DNA of 64,000 bases from Hemileia vastatrix (Eukaryota > Basidiomycota > Pucciniomycetes > Pucciniales > Zaghouaniaceae). This document shows, piece by piece, positions 1 through 11,317 of the stretch. The first letter of the stretch is position 1. Each line of letters starts with the position of its first letter. The notes below the pieces were generated by a model, which was not told where the DNA came from, ran no database searches, and saw nothing but the letters and a program-made list of their open reading frames with translations. The stretch spans positions 17,406,501 to 17,470,500 of the forward strand of contig JASXTE010000016.1 of the NCBI GenBank assembly GCA_030280995.1, given 5' to 3'. A program made the translations under genes and the position numbers.

Positions 1-365
1 GTTAAAAAGTCATAACCAAGGATGGTATCGTCCATTCTTGGGGCCTCCAAGACTGATAATTCTCAATCAAAGGGGGGGAAATTTGGAAAATTGAAAATCC
101 ATAAAACTTTCTTACTGACCCAATATTTGGGTTCCTCTGATTTGACCAAATAAATTGGAGTTCGATCAATATCTGTGAATGTCAGCTTTAACTTCTCGGC
201 AAAAGATAAACTGACAAAAGAAATTGAAGCTCCAGAGTCTATAAGACAACTGAAGGGGGTATCCTCCTTAAAAAGAATGAATCTCAAGTGGTTTAAGGCA
301 ACTCCCGTCCTTAAGACATGGAGGTTCTCTGCACTGGGAGTGATAAGATAGTTTGCTTTACACAC
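1..365 (-). pseudogene. Ty3/gypsy retropepsin fragment (element E), cut by window edge
   Basis: The minus strand encodes a retropepsin-like domain with the active-site motif L-I-D-S-G-A-S followed by the usual F-V-S-x-x-F-A-x-K-L helix. Past an in-frame stop near 63, the sequence leading to base 1 still reads like the M-D-D-T-I-L-G-Y-D-F-L end typical of this protease. The domain would process a gag-pol polyprotein. It lies downstream of the gag remnant on the same strand, as in Ty3/gypsy elements. RT and later domains, if present, are beyond the window. The stop and the poorly preserved gag make this a decayed copy. Confidence 0.7.
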
Positions 366-419
366 AAGTAAACTATCTACTAGTTTTTTGACCTTGAACT
401 AGTACCTTCTCTTTGCTTC

Positions 420-1386
420 AACTTTACACAATCTTCTAGCTTGTGCTTACCCCCACAACACATACATAACCCATTATCTGCTCGTCTCTTCCTCTCAGCT
501 TTTAAGTTCCCCTTTTGGATCCAGCACCTTACTGATATTGCCTGGGGTCGAGCTTTTTGGTTGAGGTTTGTCCTTTCCCTTATTGGGTTTGGATTGAGTT
601 GTCCGTGGGTGCGAAGAAGGTCCCAATTTAAAATTTAGGCCTTGAGATTTGTTAGTGTATTAAAGATGTTTGAAGTGCTCTGAAGTTTGAGATATATTCA
701 GAGGCTTTACCATTATAACTCATGTGGAGGAAATTAAGTTCAATTTCTGCGTTGTCAGTTTCATTAAGGTCACCGAACAACGTAAAGAGTTGGTCTTCAA
801 ACTTTTCCCAGTTATTAATGAGTAAGTGGGTTTATGTTGAAATGAGCATGAGAAGATAAGGTTCAAACCACCTTGCTGCTTTTCTGGCTAGGAATGAAGA
901 AGCGTAAACAACCATCAATTGGTTGTTATTGAAGGTTCAAGTGTTGTTATGGAACAGGATCTTGCAGGTTTGCAAGAAGGGGCGCAATCTGTCTGGATGT
1001 TCTCCATCAAATTTATCAGGATATTTCATGGAAGGAGTTTTGAATTTTGATCCCTCCAAAGACGTTGAATCTGAAAGGGGTTTTATGAAAAGTCTCATGA
1101 AGTCTTCCAGAGAATTAGATGGTCCAGGTTCCAAAGGTTGACCAGAAGGGTGAGTAGCAGGGGCAGAAGGGGCCTCATGCATTGTATCCTCTCCTTCTTC
1201 TTCCTTGCTAGAATCATCAAAATCCTAGGGGATGTCTTCCACAGATTAGACTGAGTGACCCCATTCCCTAAGGTCAAGAGGTTCCAGGGAGTGAGTGTGG
1301 GAAAAAGGCCATGTGGCTGTTAGTCTGCCTCTGGCATGAGCCCTGGTAGTAGCGCCCGCAGGAGGAGTGCGTTGAACAGGTTCCAT
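420..1386 (-). pseudogene. Ty3/gypsy gag remnant (element E)
   Basis: The likely start is the ATG at 1386-1384. The reading runs through two in-frame stops (near 1256 and 1228) into an acidic stretch and then a capsid-like segment near 1000-1060 (P-D-K-F-D-G, then L-R-P-F-L-Q-T-C-K-I-L-F), which matches the start of Ty3 gag capsid domains. The middle is frameshifted and unreadable. Near 428-463 a C-C-G-G-K-H-K-L-E-D-C string looks like a degenerate zinc knuckle. The protease remnant follows leftwards. No LTR was recognised next to it, so its 5' boundary is unknown. Confidence 0.6.
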
Positions 1387-2439
1387 TTAAAGAATTTAAA
1401 CACCTGAAAAAAAGACGTAGTAGTGCCAAAGAATGAGAAATATAGAGAATTAAATTATACTGTCACCGGACAATCTACGCACAAGGTTGAGGGTGTTCCT
1501 GGAAGTGAGATGGAGGGATTAGCTTAGAAACTTCTTTGAAGCATAGAGGAAATGTTTGAGGAAGTGATTTGAAGATGACTCGAAGGAAGAGCTACTGCTT
1601 CAAGATATGTTTGATAAGAATTCTAATATAATTTAAAGGTAATATTAATATTCTTAAGATCTCACAAAGGGTTGGAAACTCAATAATCAAAGACACTTTT
1701 GGAATTTCAGATGGTAAAATAATACTGACAACTGTGCAAAAAACCACATCACCAACATAATTTTATCACCTCACCACCAATTTGAATTTCTAAATAAAGC
1801 TGAGTCAACAAAATTTTATATCTGTTTGAAAAATTTGGCCATACCCTCCCCTGAATTTTATTGAAGTAAGGGGTGAAAATCACCAAAATTCAAAATAATT
1901 CCATAAATTAATAAGTAAATAAATAAAATAAGTCAAATTCACTAGTTTTAAAGTAATAAAAATTCCTCAAGCCAAAATTCAAACCAAGTCTAGAAACTAA
2001 GTTTGGGACTTTCCACATGTATAGGCAAGATGAACCCCATAAAACAATTTAATGTTATTATGATTAATTTGTGTACAGCACAAAGTAATTGGCTCATTAA
2101 TTTAGTTTAGGAAATTGAAATATCAGATTTATCTATTAAAAATTTATGAAAAAATAAAAAATGTTTGATGACTTAACAAATCTTCAAAAATTTTTAATCT
2201 TCCTAAAGCTTGGTAAATTAATTAATTTTACCTTGTTGACTCTTTGGAAACAATATTGACTCTTCTGATAAGAGAAGTGAAAATTAGTGAAGGGTTAGAC
2301 ATATGAAAATGGTAAGAAAAAGAAAAAAACACACTTTGAGGTGAGGGCAGAATAATAAGTAAAGAGAAGTAGGTTGAGGAATTTGGAAGGATAAATAGAT
2401 TATGTAAACTTTATGTTATGCATTATGAAATAAGTAAAC
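1387..2439. other. AT-rich non-coding stretch
   Basis: No credible ORF, RNA gene or LTR end was recognised. By position it should hold the 5' leader and LTR of element E, but no TG...CA boundary with a partner copy is visible in the window. Confidence 0.4.
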
Positions 2440-3430
2440 GTGAAATTGGGAAAAAAGTCTCAACTTTAATGGTCAATATCTTAGAAACCACTGAACCAAA
2501 TTCTAATATGTTTTCTGGACATGAAAGATAGGCTTCAGAAGTATCTTCATCTAACAGGAAAGTAGATTCAAATAAAACTGACCCTAATACTGACTCTAAT
2601 TTTCAAAATTTCACAGACAATTTAAAACTGATGATGAAAATGCTAACAAGAGGGAGATAAACACATAAATAATCATAGGAATCTAGAAGTTAAATTGCAT
2701 GATGTAAATGTTATGATATGCACTATGAAATAAATAAAAGTAAAATTTGGAAAAAAAAGGCTCAACTTTAAACGTCAATATCTCAGCAACCACTGAACCA
2801 AATTCAAATTGGTTTGCTAGACATGAAAGATAGGCTTAAGAATTATCTTCAGCTAAAAGGAAAGTTGATTTAAATAAGCCTAACCCTAATTCTGACTCTG
2901 CTTTTCAAAATTTTACAAAAACTTGAAAATTGATGATAAAAATTCCAAAAAGAGGGAGATAAAAGCCTAGATAATAATCAGATAAGAGTTTCAGAATCCT
3001 TATTCTCTAATTATGCAATATAAAAACATGAAAAAAGATAAGTGAAATTTGGAAAAAAAGGCTCAACTTCAAAGGTCAAAATCTCAGCAACCACAGATCC
3101 TAATTCAAACTGTTTGTGGTAAATGAAATATAGGCTTCAGGAGTATTTTCAGTTAAAGGAAATGTGATTAAATAAAACTAACCCTAATTTTTTATATAAA
3201 AATTAAAAGAAAAAGGCCAAATTGGGAAAAAAAGGCTCAACTTTTAAGGTCAATATCTCAGCAACCACTGAACCTAATTCAAATCTATTTGTGAAAATAC
3301 AAGATAGCCTTCAGGAGAATTTTATTTGAAAGAAAATTAGATTTGAATATAATTAACCCTGATTCCAGGTCTTCTTTTCAAAATTTTACAAAAAATTGAA
3401 AATTGATAATAAAAATGACAGCATGAGAAG
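2440..3430. repeat. Degenerate tandem repeat, about 300-bp unit, four copies
   Basis: Four diverged copies share a block around 'caatatctcagcaacca' at about 2473, 2774, 3075 and 3249. Each is preceded by 'ggaaaaaaaggctcaact' and, except for shortened copies, followed by a 'cctaaccctaattctgact'-like block and an 'aaaattttacaaaaaattg'-like block. Spacing is about 301, 301 and 174 bases, so the third unit is shortened. No coding potential was seen. The array lies between the element E gag and the sequence interrupted by element A. Confidence 0.75.
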
Positions 3431-3869
3431 TTATATAAGTCCACTGTTATCTAGATATGCATCCTAAATATATTTAAGTATAGAACTTTCATAGAAAGAG
3501 TGAGAAATTATATAGACATGAAAAAAAGGAGATGAAACTTACCTTGATTGAAAGGTAGGAAAAATAGGGAGAGAAAGAGTGAAGTTTGAATTTGGGGGAA
3601 ATTGAATATGGAGTAAGTTAATGCTTGAAGAAAGTGAAATGTATGTGTTTCAATGACATGGAACCATAAAAAAAGTGAAATAGGAGAAAGGGGGAATAAT
3701 GACCAAGCCAATGAGGGATGAAGAGTAGGATGATGGAGCTAAAAAAATAAAGAAAAGAGGGAGAGAAAAAAAAGGTTAATTTTACTTTTAAAATCAAAAA
3801 ATAAACACTTACTAAAAGAATTTAGATACAAAAAAGAAAAAAAAGAAAAAAAAAGAAATTAGAAAATAT

Positions 3870-4075
3870 ATAAGTAAAAATGAAAAAATGACTTACCTGG
3901 AGAGATGAGTTAAGAAAAAAATTGACTTCATATTACTTGAGGGATGATAGAGGAAAGGAGGAAATGGATATAAGTGATGAAAGAAAAAAGAATGACTGAA
4001 AAATCATGCAATTGCAGAAAGAATGCAATATCATGTTGAGATGATGAAGTAAAACAAGGAGGCTATAGCAGAAAA
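3870..4075 (-). other. Segment homologous to 28840-28908 plus 30039-30120 (gene-like, with splice donor)
   Basis: On the minus strand this segment aligns by eye with the sequence around the solo LTR at 28909-30038 once that LTR is removed. Both share a 'ctcaacatga.attgcat' block, a 'ttcatcact.atat' block and finally a 'ctcatctc.ccag' exon end followed by GTAAGTC. The donor here begins at 3896. A second good donor (CAAG|GTAAGT) lies at 3541 within a pyrimidine-rich stretch that reads as a 67-codon ORF of no recognised family. I infer a second, rearranged copy of the gene or transposon at 27.1-31.5 kb. Confidence 0.5.
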
Positions 4076-4091
4076 TTGAGAATCAAAGTAA

Positions 4092-4219
4092 TTATGCAAA
4101 TAAGAATAACCATTCTAATGAAATACTCCTGAGAAGTCCCAAAAAACTGTCTAAAACTGGGTACAGATAGGTTAAGAAGTGTTTTGATGGTGCACTTGAG
4201 ATATGAGGTACTTGACGCT
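4092..4219 (-). pseudogene. 3' part of a small ORF split by element A
   Basis: This continues in frame from the ORF part at 17093-17257 across the element A insertion. The target duplication acgct lies at 4215-4219 and 17093-17097. Removing the element and one duplication keeps a single open frame from the ATG at 17257 to the TAA at 4094-4092. The encoded segment has no recognised domain. Keeping the frame across the junction supports both the insertion site and the existence of the ORF. Confidence 0.5.
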
Positions 4220-5346
4220 ATGGTAAGGTAAACTCTTACAGTCGCCTTGCTGTAAGCAGAATCCGGAGGAGATATGTGGATTTAGCTGAAAACCCCGTCC
4301 TTCCAATAAAAATAACAAAATGGGAATTCTAAATCACTAAGCTAACCAATCTACTTGAATCAGATTGATGAAAATAATGAAACTCTAAAATAATTAACGC
4401 TTATTGAGATTTAATGAAAGTGGCTGTTGAGAAAGAAATACTGATAACAACAATTAAAGTGTACCAGTGAAAGATCTGAAAAGATTGACTTTTATGTTTT
4501 TATAATAATTTGAATTTTTATGAGACAGAAATAATCAAGTCCCAGTGATGAAGACCTTTCTAAAGATACCCTGTATGAAGTGTTGTTTAAATTGTTGAGT
4601 AGTATTTCTAAAATTTTATATATAAAATATAAAGTTATAAGGGTATTACAAATTTATTTGATTTGTTGAGTAATAAAAAATGAGACCGTGGTGGTTAATG
4701 ATTAAGCTGTATGATGTGTTCCCCCTCCTCAATTTCGAGTTTGAGAAGCGCTTAAGTATTCCTAGTCACGTGCCTAAGTTTTTCCCCTCCTGAGATCTTC
4801 CAGAGTCAATCCGGAGCCCGTACAGAGTCCGTACGGAGTCAAAGCGGAGTCTGTAAGGAGTCCGTCCAGACTTCCGGACTCAATTAGAACCTTAAAACTA
4901 TAACAAAAAATCTAGAAAAATTACACATAATAGAGCTACTTCCCCTTTACATACCAAACTAATTTTCGTAGTCTGCGCAACTCTAATTACCCCGTGAAAA
5001 TTCATCAAAGTTAAGTAATTTTTGAAAACGTAAATATTTCTATAAAACTTTAAAATTCATTTAAAAATATAAGAAAAATAGTAAAAATTCTGGGAAAATT
5101 TCCCAAGGTTCTTGAGTGACTCGACTTGATACTTATAAATTTTTTAGACCGTAAAAATAAGTTTTCTCCGTAAAATAAATTGTTTTTGTGTAGGCATTTG
5201 CTCGTGACCAATTTCTTCATATTTAAAACTCAAATAAATTAAATAAAACCCTTTTATATATATAAAAAAATAATAAAGCCAATCTTGCACTCCCTAATAA
5301 CTCCATTTACATATTTAGGTGCCGTACTAAACTTTAGGCTACCACA
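4220..5346 (-). repeat. Element A 3' LTR (1127 bp)
   Basis: It matches 15988-17092 nearly base for base. On the element's sense strand it begins TGTGGTAGCC and ends TTACCAT. A TATATATAAAAGGG-type TATA box lies at about 5250-5268 on the minus strand; the core is palindromic and also reads as a TATA box on the plus strand, towards the antisense gene at 5470. A minisatellite at 4811-4880 makes this LTR about 22 bp longer than its partner. Confidence 0.9.
4811..4880. repeat. LTR minisatellite, unit about 10 bp (ggagtccgta)
   Basis: Repeats of ggagtccgta-like units. The partner LTR has a shorter version at about 16578-16622, which accounts for the length difference between the two LTRs of element A. 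Confidence 0.7.
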
Positions 5347-5356
5347 TCCTCCCTAC
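5347..5356 (-). other. Element A polypurine tract
   Basis: On the sense strand gtagggagga sits directly against the TGTGG start of the 3' LTR. This is the expected position and composition for the plus-strand primer of reverse transcription. Confidence 0.7.
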
Positions 5357-5469
5357 AATCGAGAATGTCCCCATTCTTAAAACTTTGCATAAGTGGTCGA
5401 ACACAATATTCATCTTTAACCTTCAACCACCATCTTCTTTAATCAACTATAAAATTCATCTTCATCAAT

Positions 5470-6169
5470 ATGTCTTCCAAAGAACTTGTCGCTCCATGTG
5501 AACTCTGCGCTCGATACCAGGTACCGTGTTTAATGTCCAACCCTAATCTTCCTGGCAGAACAGCTTGCAACTTATGCCGTGTGAAAAAAGTCAAATGCAA
5601 CCGGCCAATAGTTCCTTCTAAAACAAACATATATTTAGGACCAGCAGCTCTCCCTGATCCTTCAACTTCTAAAAAGCGATCCAAAATTCCTGTCTTCTTA
5701 AAACAAATAAGATCAAAAACAGCTTCAAAAGTTCAATCTTCATCAATGGATCCCGGCCTAATTTTGCCTTCACAAGATCCTAATCCTATAACGCCAGTAC
5801 CCCCAACTAACTTTGCTGAGACTATGTTTCCTGGCTCTAAATGTAAGACCCTATTTATCTTACTAAAAAAAAAAAAAAACTTTTAATCAAAATTGACTAA
5901 ACCTATGACTTAATAACATATTTGAACTTCTAGCTGTCGAAATAACCAACACTGATGATGTTGGTAGAGTGAAGACGGACTATATCAATCATTACCCAAA
6001 TTTTCATCGCTATCTTTTTCTTGACTTTACTAATGAGTTGAAACAAAAAATGCTGGCCTATTTTCAAGAAACTCCAGCTAATAACCATGAAGACCTCATG
6101 AAAAGAAGAATTTTAATGCAAAGCTTTGATAATGATGTTGAACAATTTCAAAGAAATTATCTTTTCTAA
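5470..6169 (+). CDS. Antisense spliced gene with tandem CxxC zinc-cluster motif
   Basis: Two exons, 5470-5842 and 5934-6169, joined across a 91-nt GT-AG intron (5843-5933), give an open frame of 202 codons; the splice phase is consistent. Residues about 10-42 hold two linked C-x2-C-x6-C motifs with basic residues after the second pair (C-R-V-K-K-V-K-C), resembling fungal Zn(II)2-Cys6 DNA-binding clusters and the double-CxxC proteins common in basidiomycetes. The rest is Ser/Thr/Pro-rich and then acidic to mixed, with no other domain recognised. It lies inside element A, opposite to gag-pol, 124 bp from the 3' LTR, whose palindromic TATA could serve it. A DNA-binding or regulatory role is inference. 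It could instead be a captured host exon pair. Confidence 0.6.
5843..5933 (+). other. 91-nt intron of the antisense gene
   Basis: Donor AAT|GTAAGA, acceptor CTTCTAG|CTG, with a gactaa-type branch-point candidate near 5893. The poly-A run and stop codon reached on read-through are inside the intron. Exon 2 resumes in the correct phase. Confidence 0.65.
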
Positions 6170-6758
6170 CAGTATAACTTGATAAAATTTTGTTTTTGCT
6201 TGGTCTTCTTAAACTTTCAACATAAATGATGTTTTCTTTCTTCTCTGGCTTGATATAACATAAAATAAAATAATATAAGTCTTGTGATGATTCCACTACT
6301 GAGAGCAAGGTTTGAATCCCTTCAGACTCCCATATACCAGTCTTCCTTCTTGTCACAGCATTGAGAGAGTGGATCTTCCTATGAGCCGAATACTCCTGAT
6401 TCCAACCTCATAGGGCCCCCCACTGAGCCGAATTCTATGATTCCAATCTCGCCATAAGGTCCTCCAAGCTTCACACCAAAAAAAATGGCCTAACTATGAG
6501 GCACTAAAAAAAATCATTCCCTAAAATCCAACTACCATCCTAACTTCTGATTCCTTCATCACAATTTTCAAACTTTGCTATACAGCAAACCCATAAAATA
6601 CTTTTGCCAGGCTTCTAATAATAATTTTAACTTTAGACCATGTTAAAGCACCACAAATTTCACCTAATTAACCATTATGCTTTCCTTAGCATCATCACCA
6701 CCTAAAATTTTAACCTCCTAAAGCTTATCAGCACCCAATTCTAGAAATAATTGAATAA
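6170..6758. other. Element A 3' region without recognised gene
   Basis: It contains a short imperfect duplication at about 6378-6470: two 'tgagccgaat.ct' blocks, each followed by 'tgattccaa.ctc'. Nothing else was recognised. Confidence 0.4.
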
Positions 6759-7514
6759 CCAGTTTAGAGTCTTAGTGGACAGTGATAAATTAAAAGATTG
6801 AATTGAGTTATCCAAACAAGATTGACATTCCAGTTTAAAGTCTTAGTGGACCAAACATATAATCGATTGCCAGTTTATGGTCTTGGTGGACCAAAGATCG
6901 TTTAGGTGCATAAATAACTTGAAATATTCCTAAATGAGGCCTAGGCTTGACCAAAGATTGAATAAATTTGATAATCCAGTTTAATGTCATAGTGGACCAA
7001 ACATTTGATCGACAAGTAATCCAGTATAAGGCCATAGTGGTCCAATGAATGTTGAATTATCCTGCAGATATTAATTTTCCAGTTTAAAGTCATAGTGGAC
7101 TAAACAATGAATGAACTACCAGTTTAAAGTCATGGTGGACGAAACATTTAATCGATAAGAAATCCAGTTTAAGGTCATGGTGGACCCAACACTTGATAAT
7201 AGTCCAGTTTAAGGTCTTGGTGGACCTAACAAATCCAATAAAAAAATTTTAACAATAGTCTTGAAAATTAGCCAGTTTAAAGTCTTGGAGGACTAACAGC
7301 TCCAAAATTTGTATAAAACCTTAAGGAAAGTCTTGAACAGTAGCCAGTTTAAAGTCTTGGAGGACTAACAGATCCAAAATACGTATAAAAAACCTTAAAG
7401 AACGTCTTGAACAGTAGCCAGTTTAAAGTCTTGGAGGACTAACAGATCCAAAATACGTATAAAAAACCTTAAAGAACGTCTTGAACAGTAGCCAGTTTAA
7501 AGTCTTGGAGGACT
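6759..7514. repeat. Array of covarying hairpin motifs (3' region of element A)
   Basis: About a dozen copies of ccagttta followed by a short inverted repeat start at 6759, 6830, 6870, 6976, 7021 (degenerate), 7079, 7119, 7164, 7204, 7272, 7344, 7418 and 7492. The stem bases change together: AGTC...GACT, GGTC...GACC and AGGTC...GACCT, around a 6-nt loop such as ttggtg or ttggag. All copies point the same way. Further copies lie at 8283, 8627-8790, inside pol and at 12472-12945. Confidence 0.8.
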
Positions 7515-7520
7515 AACAGC
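7250..7520. repeat. Tandem repeat, about 74-bp unit
   Basis: The last four hairpins (7272, 7344, 7418, 7492) belong to near-identical 72-74-bp units that share 'aacagatccaaaatacgta' and 'gtcttgaacagtag' blocks. The hairpin was amplified here together with its flank. Confidence 0.85.
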
Positions 7521-7599
7521 TGTCTTGAAGTAAAATCCCATAGGTATTGAGTTCCCCTAGACCCTGTTTCCTGTCTAAACTAAATGAATAAAACTAAAA

Positions 7600-7960
7600 A
7601 AGAATGAAGACTGAAAAATAAAACTAAGAAATATAATAATAATTTTTGATTTAATTAATTAATTTTTTAATTTTTTATTTTTTTTTTATTTATTTTTTTA
7701 TTTATTTTTTAATTTAATTTTTTTTTTTTTTTTTGATTTAATATTTTTTTTATTTTATTTTTTTTTATTATATTTTATATTATTTTTTTTTTATATTTTT
7801 TTTATTATTTTTAATTTTAATTTAAAATAAAAGATTTTAGAATAGATAGTTTTGAAATAAAAGTTAAAATTTAATTTTAAAGAAAGATAAACGAATGTGA
7901 AAAGAAAGTTAAAAAAAGTAATAATAATAAAATAAAATTTCAAAATAAAATTTTAAAAGA
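7600..7960. other. T/A-rich low-complexity tract
   Basis: Long runs of T with short TTTA interruptions, then A-rich sequence. No gene was seen. It separates the hairpin array from the pol end of element A. Confidence 0.7.
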
Positions 7961-8626
7961 TGCCCCCCGGCCATTTGATGAGCCGTACCCTCGACATCAT
8001 ACCCACATCCAAGTGCAACTTGATGTGGTTACACAATTTGGAGAAATTAAAAAGAGAAGAAATTAAATGAAAGTTTTTAGAAGATAAATTTTATAATGAT
8101 GATCACTGGGTGGGCTCCCTCCAATTTATAAAAATGATTAGAGACCACCAGTGAGCATCACCTTTACAATAATTCATAATATATATTAAAGAAAAGAAAT
8201 CACAATCTAACATAAAAAAAATCAAAAACAAAATAAAAAAAATCTTGAATCCGGCTTTGAGAGCGGTGTCTCTTGATTCATTCCAGTTTATAGTCTTAGT
8301 GGACTTCCTATAATTAAAAGACAAAGCCAGGATTCAACTAGAAACAGGGAAAATTTTGGAAATGAACATTATGGGGTAATTGTGTATAGAGCAGCCAGCC
8401 CATCAATTACCCCCACACTTGCCAATATTAAATTAAGAAGGTTCCCCTGTGAACACTTCTTCCAATAAATTTTTAAAATTTTCCAACACTATCTTCACCC
8501 ATATTTTAAGAATTTTAAATTTCGAAAATTTCAAAGAAGATTTTCTTGCATTTCGTTAAGTTTCATCAAAGTTTTGTTGCCCATATGCAGTGTAATGACA
8601 GTAAAGTATTTTGATAAAAAAGAAGA
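7961..8626. other. Element A non-coding stretch with a single hairpin copy
   Basis: No gene was recognised. One copy of the hairpin motif (ccagttta, then TAGTC...GACTT) lies at 8283-8305. The short minus-strand ORF here carries no known domain. Confidence 0.4.
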
Positions 8627-8790
8627 TAGTTTACCCTCGTTGTGGAGGTCAATAAGATTTTTATAAACATCATAGTTTATCCTCATTGCGGAGGAATCCA
8701 TAAAATTTCGTAGATATCATAGTTTATCCTTGTTGCGGAGGTATAAATTTAATAAAAGTCATTAAAATTGTAGTTTATCCTCATTTCGGA
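8627..8790. repeat. Four hairpin copies just downstream of pol
   Basis: Copies of tagttta(c/t)cctc...gagg start near 8627, 8672, 8719 and 8771 at 45-50-base spacing. Stems include CCTC...GAGG and TCCTC...GAGGA, and one G-T wobble version occurs. The last copy abuts the pol stop at 8792. Confidence 0.75.
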
Positions 8791-8791
8791 G

Positions 8792-11317
8792 TTAGACTTC
8801 GGCACTACTGGTGCCTCTAGGATAGAACCGTTTCACTTGATCGGCCGCTACCCTCTTCTTCAATACTACTCCATCCAACTCTTCTAGCACATATGAACCG
8901 CCGGAAACTTGCTCCTTGATTTTATACGGTCCATTCCACCTATCTGCAAACATCTTTCCCCACTGGCTTTCCAAACTCCTATTATACACCAAGACCATAT
9001 CACCTGGGTTCAAAGGTTTCCTTAATCGATGTGCCAACCGCTCATCCCAATATCTAACTGATTGATTTCGGATCTTCATCATCCGCGAATATGCCTTTTC
9101 TAAATATTCTTCTTTCTTTTCTAGCTGCATCATTCTTGCACACAATAATTCTTCAGTAGTTTTGACCGTGCCCCAGTCAACTCCAAGATATGATTCAGCT
9201 TCTAAATCAACCGGTAAAACTGCTTTCTGTCCAAAAACAAGTTCATAAGGTGAAAATCCAGTCGTCCTTTTGGCAGTGATTCGATCAGCAAATAAAACTA
9301 AAGGTAAATAGTGCCTCCACTTTTCGGCACTTGTCCCACACATTTTAACTAAAGCATCCTTAATAACTTGATGCACTCTTTCAACCATGCCTTCAGCTTC
9401 AGGATAATATGGGGTTGCTACCCTAACCTTTGATCCAACTTTCAATACGGGCTCTTTAAACTCTGTCCCAAATTCAGGACCTCCATCTACCGTCACCAAC
9501 TTCATCACCCCATACCTATATACCCAATTATTCAAAAAAAATTCTGCCACATTTTTGGCAGTTAAATTAATAAGAGGCGCTGCCTCTACCCAACCAGATA
9601 AATCATCTCTGGCCACAATTAAATATTTATACCATCCCTCTTTTATATGAACGGCATCTAAACTAACTCTTCCAAAGAGCGTATATTCACCGGTCGCGCG
9701 TCCAGGTTCTTTTGGCCTTAAATAACTTTGTCTTTGACATTCTTCGCATGACTGAACCCACTGTTTAACAGCCATCTTCATGCCAGGCCACCAAAATTGA
9801 TCAGAAATTCTTCTAAACGTTTCTCCAACGCCTCTATGCCCGAGATCTTCATGCAGTGATTTCAAAACTAATTCTTGCCCCTTCTGTTGTGTTATAACTA
9901 CTTGAGGATTTGGATACCTCCTCCTCATTAAACGTCGACCAGATAGGTAAAACGTAGATGACTTCCTCTTGATAGCCACCCATTCATCGTCTTCACAATC
10001 TTCTGGCCTCTCTAAAGTCAACAAATATTTGACTAACAAAAAATAAAAACCAGTCTGACCCCAGACTTCATCTTGAAAATCGATTAATATAACATCAATA
10101 GGGACTTCTCTATCACCAATATCACTTGCACATGAATGAGCCAATAATCGTTGACCCCTAAATAAATCTTTAATCGAGCTATGTCGACGTTTTTCTTCTG
10201 AACCTTTGGATCCTTCGAAAACCGTATTTGAAAATACCTCTTTCTCTTTATCCACCTTTTTATTTAAGTTCTCTAATTCTCCAACATATACACCATTCCT
10301 TAATTTACTACTATCCCACACTACCAATCCATCTTCCTCTACATACACCACATCTTCTTCTACCTCCTCTCTGCCGAATTTATCTACACCTTTATTAACA
10401 TAAAAACTATTTTCCAGTTTATCCTCTTGGTGGAGGTCATCATCTCCATAATCTAAACACAATAATCCTGCCAGTTTAACCTCATGGGGGAGGTATGGAA
10501 AGTCTTCAGCTCCTTTAGTGCTGGCTTTGATAATAGGTATATCTTCATCAAACTCTTCTGAGTCTGAATCTTCTTCAGTGGGTGGTCTCCTTGATAAACC
10601 ATCTGGCATAGTAAAAGTCTTGCCAGGCTTATGAACTAAATCGAACAAAAAGTGTTGAATAAAAGCTACCCATCTCGTCATGGGTGCATTCGGTAAACTT
10701 GGGGAATTAATCATCTGGATTAACGATTTCGCATCCACTTGCAACTCAAAATGTTTCCCCCACAAAATATGCTGAAGTTTCTTCAGTATTTTCGCCACAC
10801 CACATAATTCCAATTTTGGTTGAGAATATCTTGATTCGACCTCAGTAAATACTACAGATTCATACCTAACTGGCCTGATGTAATCAGCTTTATCCATCTG
10901 AGACAAAACCGCCCCAGCTGCAACCTGACTTGAATCAACTGCTAAATAAATTCTACCAGCATCTTTTCCATAATCCAACTTGTGCAGGACTAAATCCTTC
11001 CCCACAACCTCCTTCAACTTCACAAACGCCTTCTCACACTCTTCATCCCACTCCCAGTCTGCATCCTTTCTCGTTAACCGTCTCAATGGAGCTGCCAATG
11101 AAGAAAAGTCCTTGATAAACATTCTAACATATACACAAACGCCTAAAAACCCTCTAACTTCGGTCGTATTCTTGGGTCTTGGCCAGGACTGAATTTTGTT
11201 AACTTTCTTCTTGGACATAATCCTACCCTCTCTACATACCACATGGCCTAATATTTCTAAGGCTGGCACACAACATGAAAATTTTGAACCTGAAATAGTT
11301 AAACCAGCCTCTTCAAT
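8792..11317 (-). pseudogene. pol: Element A pol: end of RT, RNase H and integrase
   Basis: About 840 codons in the same frame as the RT segment, entered after an in-frame TGA at 11320-11318. Order: the RT thumb (L-G-H-V-V-C); RNase H with A-V-D-S-S-Q near residue 108 of the ORF that starts at 11269 and a D-G-L-S-R-R end; integrase zinc finger H-x3-H...C-x2-C near 470-510; catalytic triad S-L-D-A-V-H, T-V-D-G-G-P-E-F and G-M-V-E-R-V-H, with 34 residues between the last D and E; and a G-P-Y-type C-terminal module (W-N-G-P-Y-K-I). No chromodomain was seen. Two hairpin motifs (10414 and 10471) are embedded in frame. All key integrase residues are intact; the upstream TGA is the visible defect. 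Confidence 0.85.
10414..10494. repeat. Two in-frame hairpin motifs inside pol
   Basis: ccagtttatCCTCttggtgGAGG at 10414 and ccagtttaACCTCatggggGAGGT at 10471 lie in the spacer between RNase H and integrase without breaking the frame, at a position where Ty3/gypsy pol proteins vary in length. Confidence 0.7.

Noticed and set aside
1095..1277. 60-codon minus-strand ORF in element E
   Set aside because: Out of frame with the gag reading that carries the capsid motif; no recognisable domain.
6759..7514. CRISPR array
   Set aside because: Repeats have a hairpin but variable sequence, irregular spacing, in-frame coding copies and a eukaryotic retrotransposon context.
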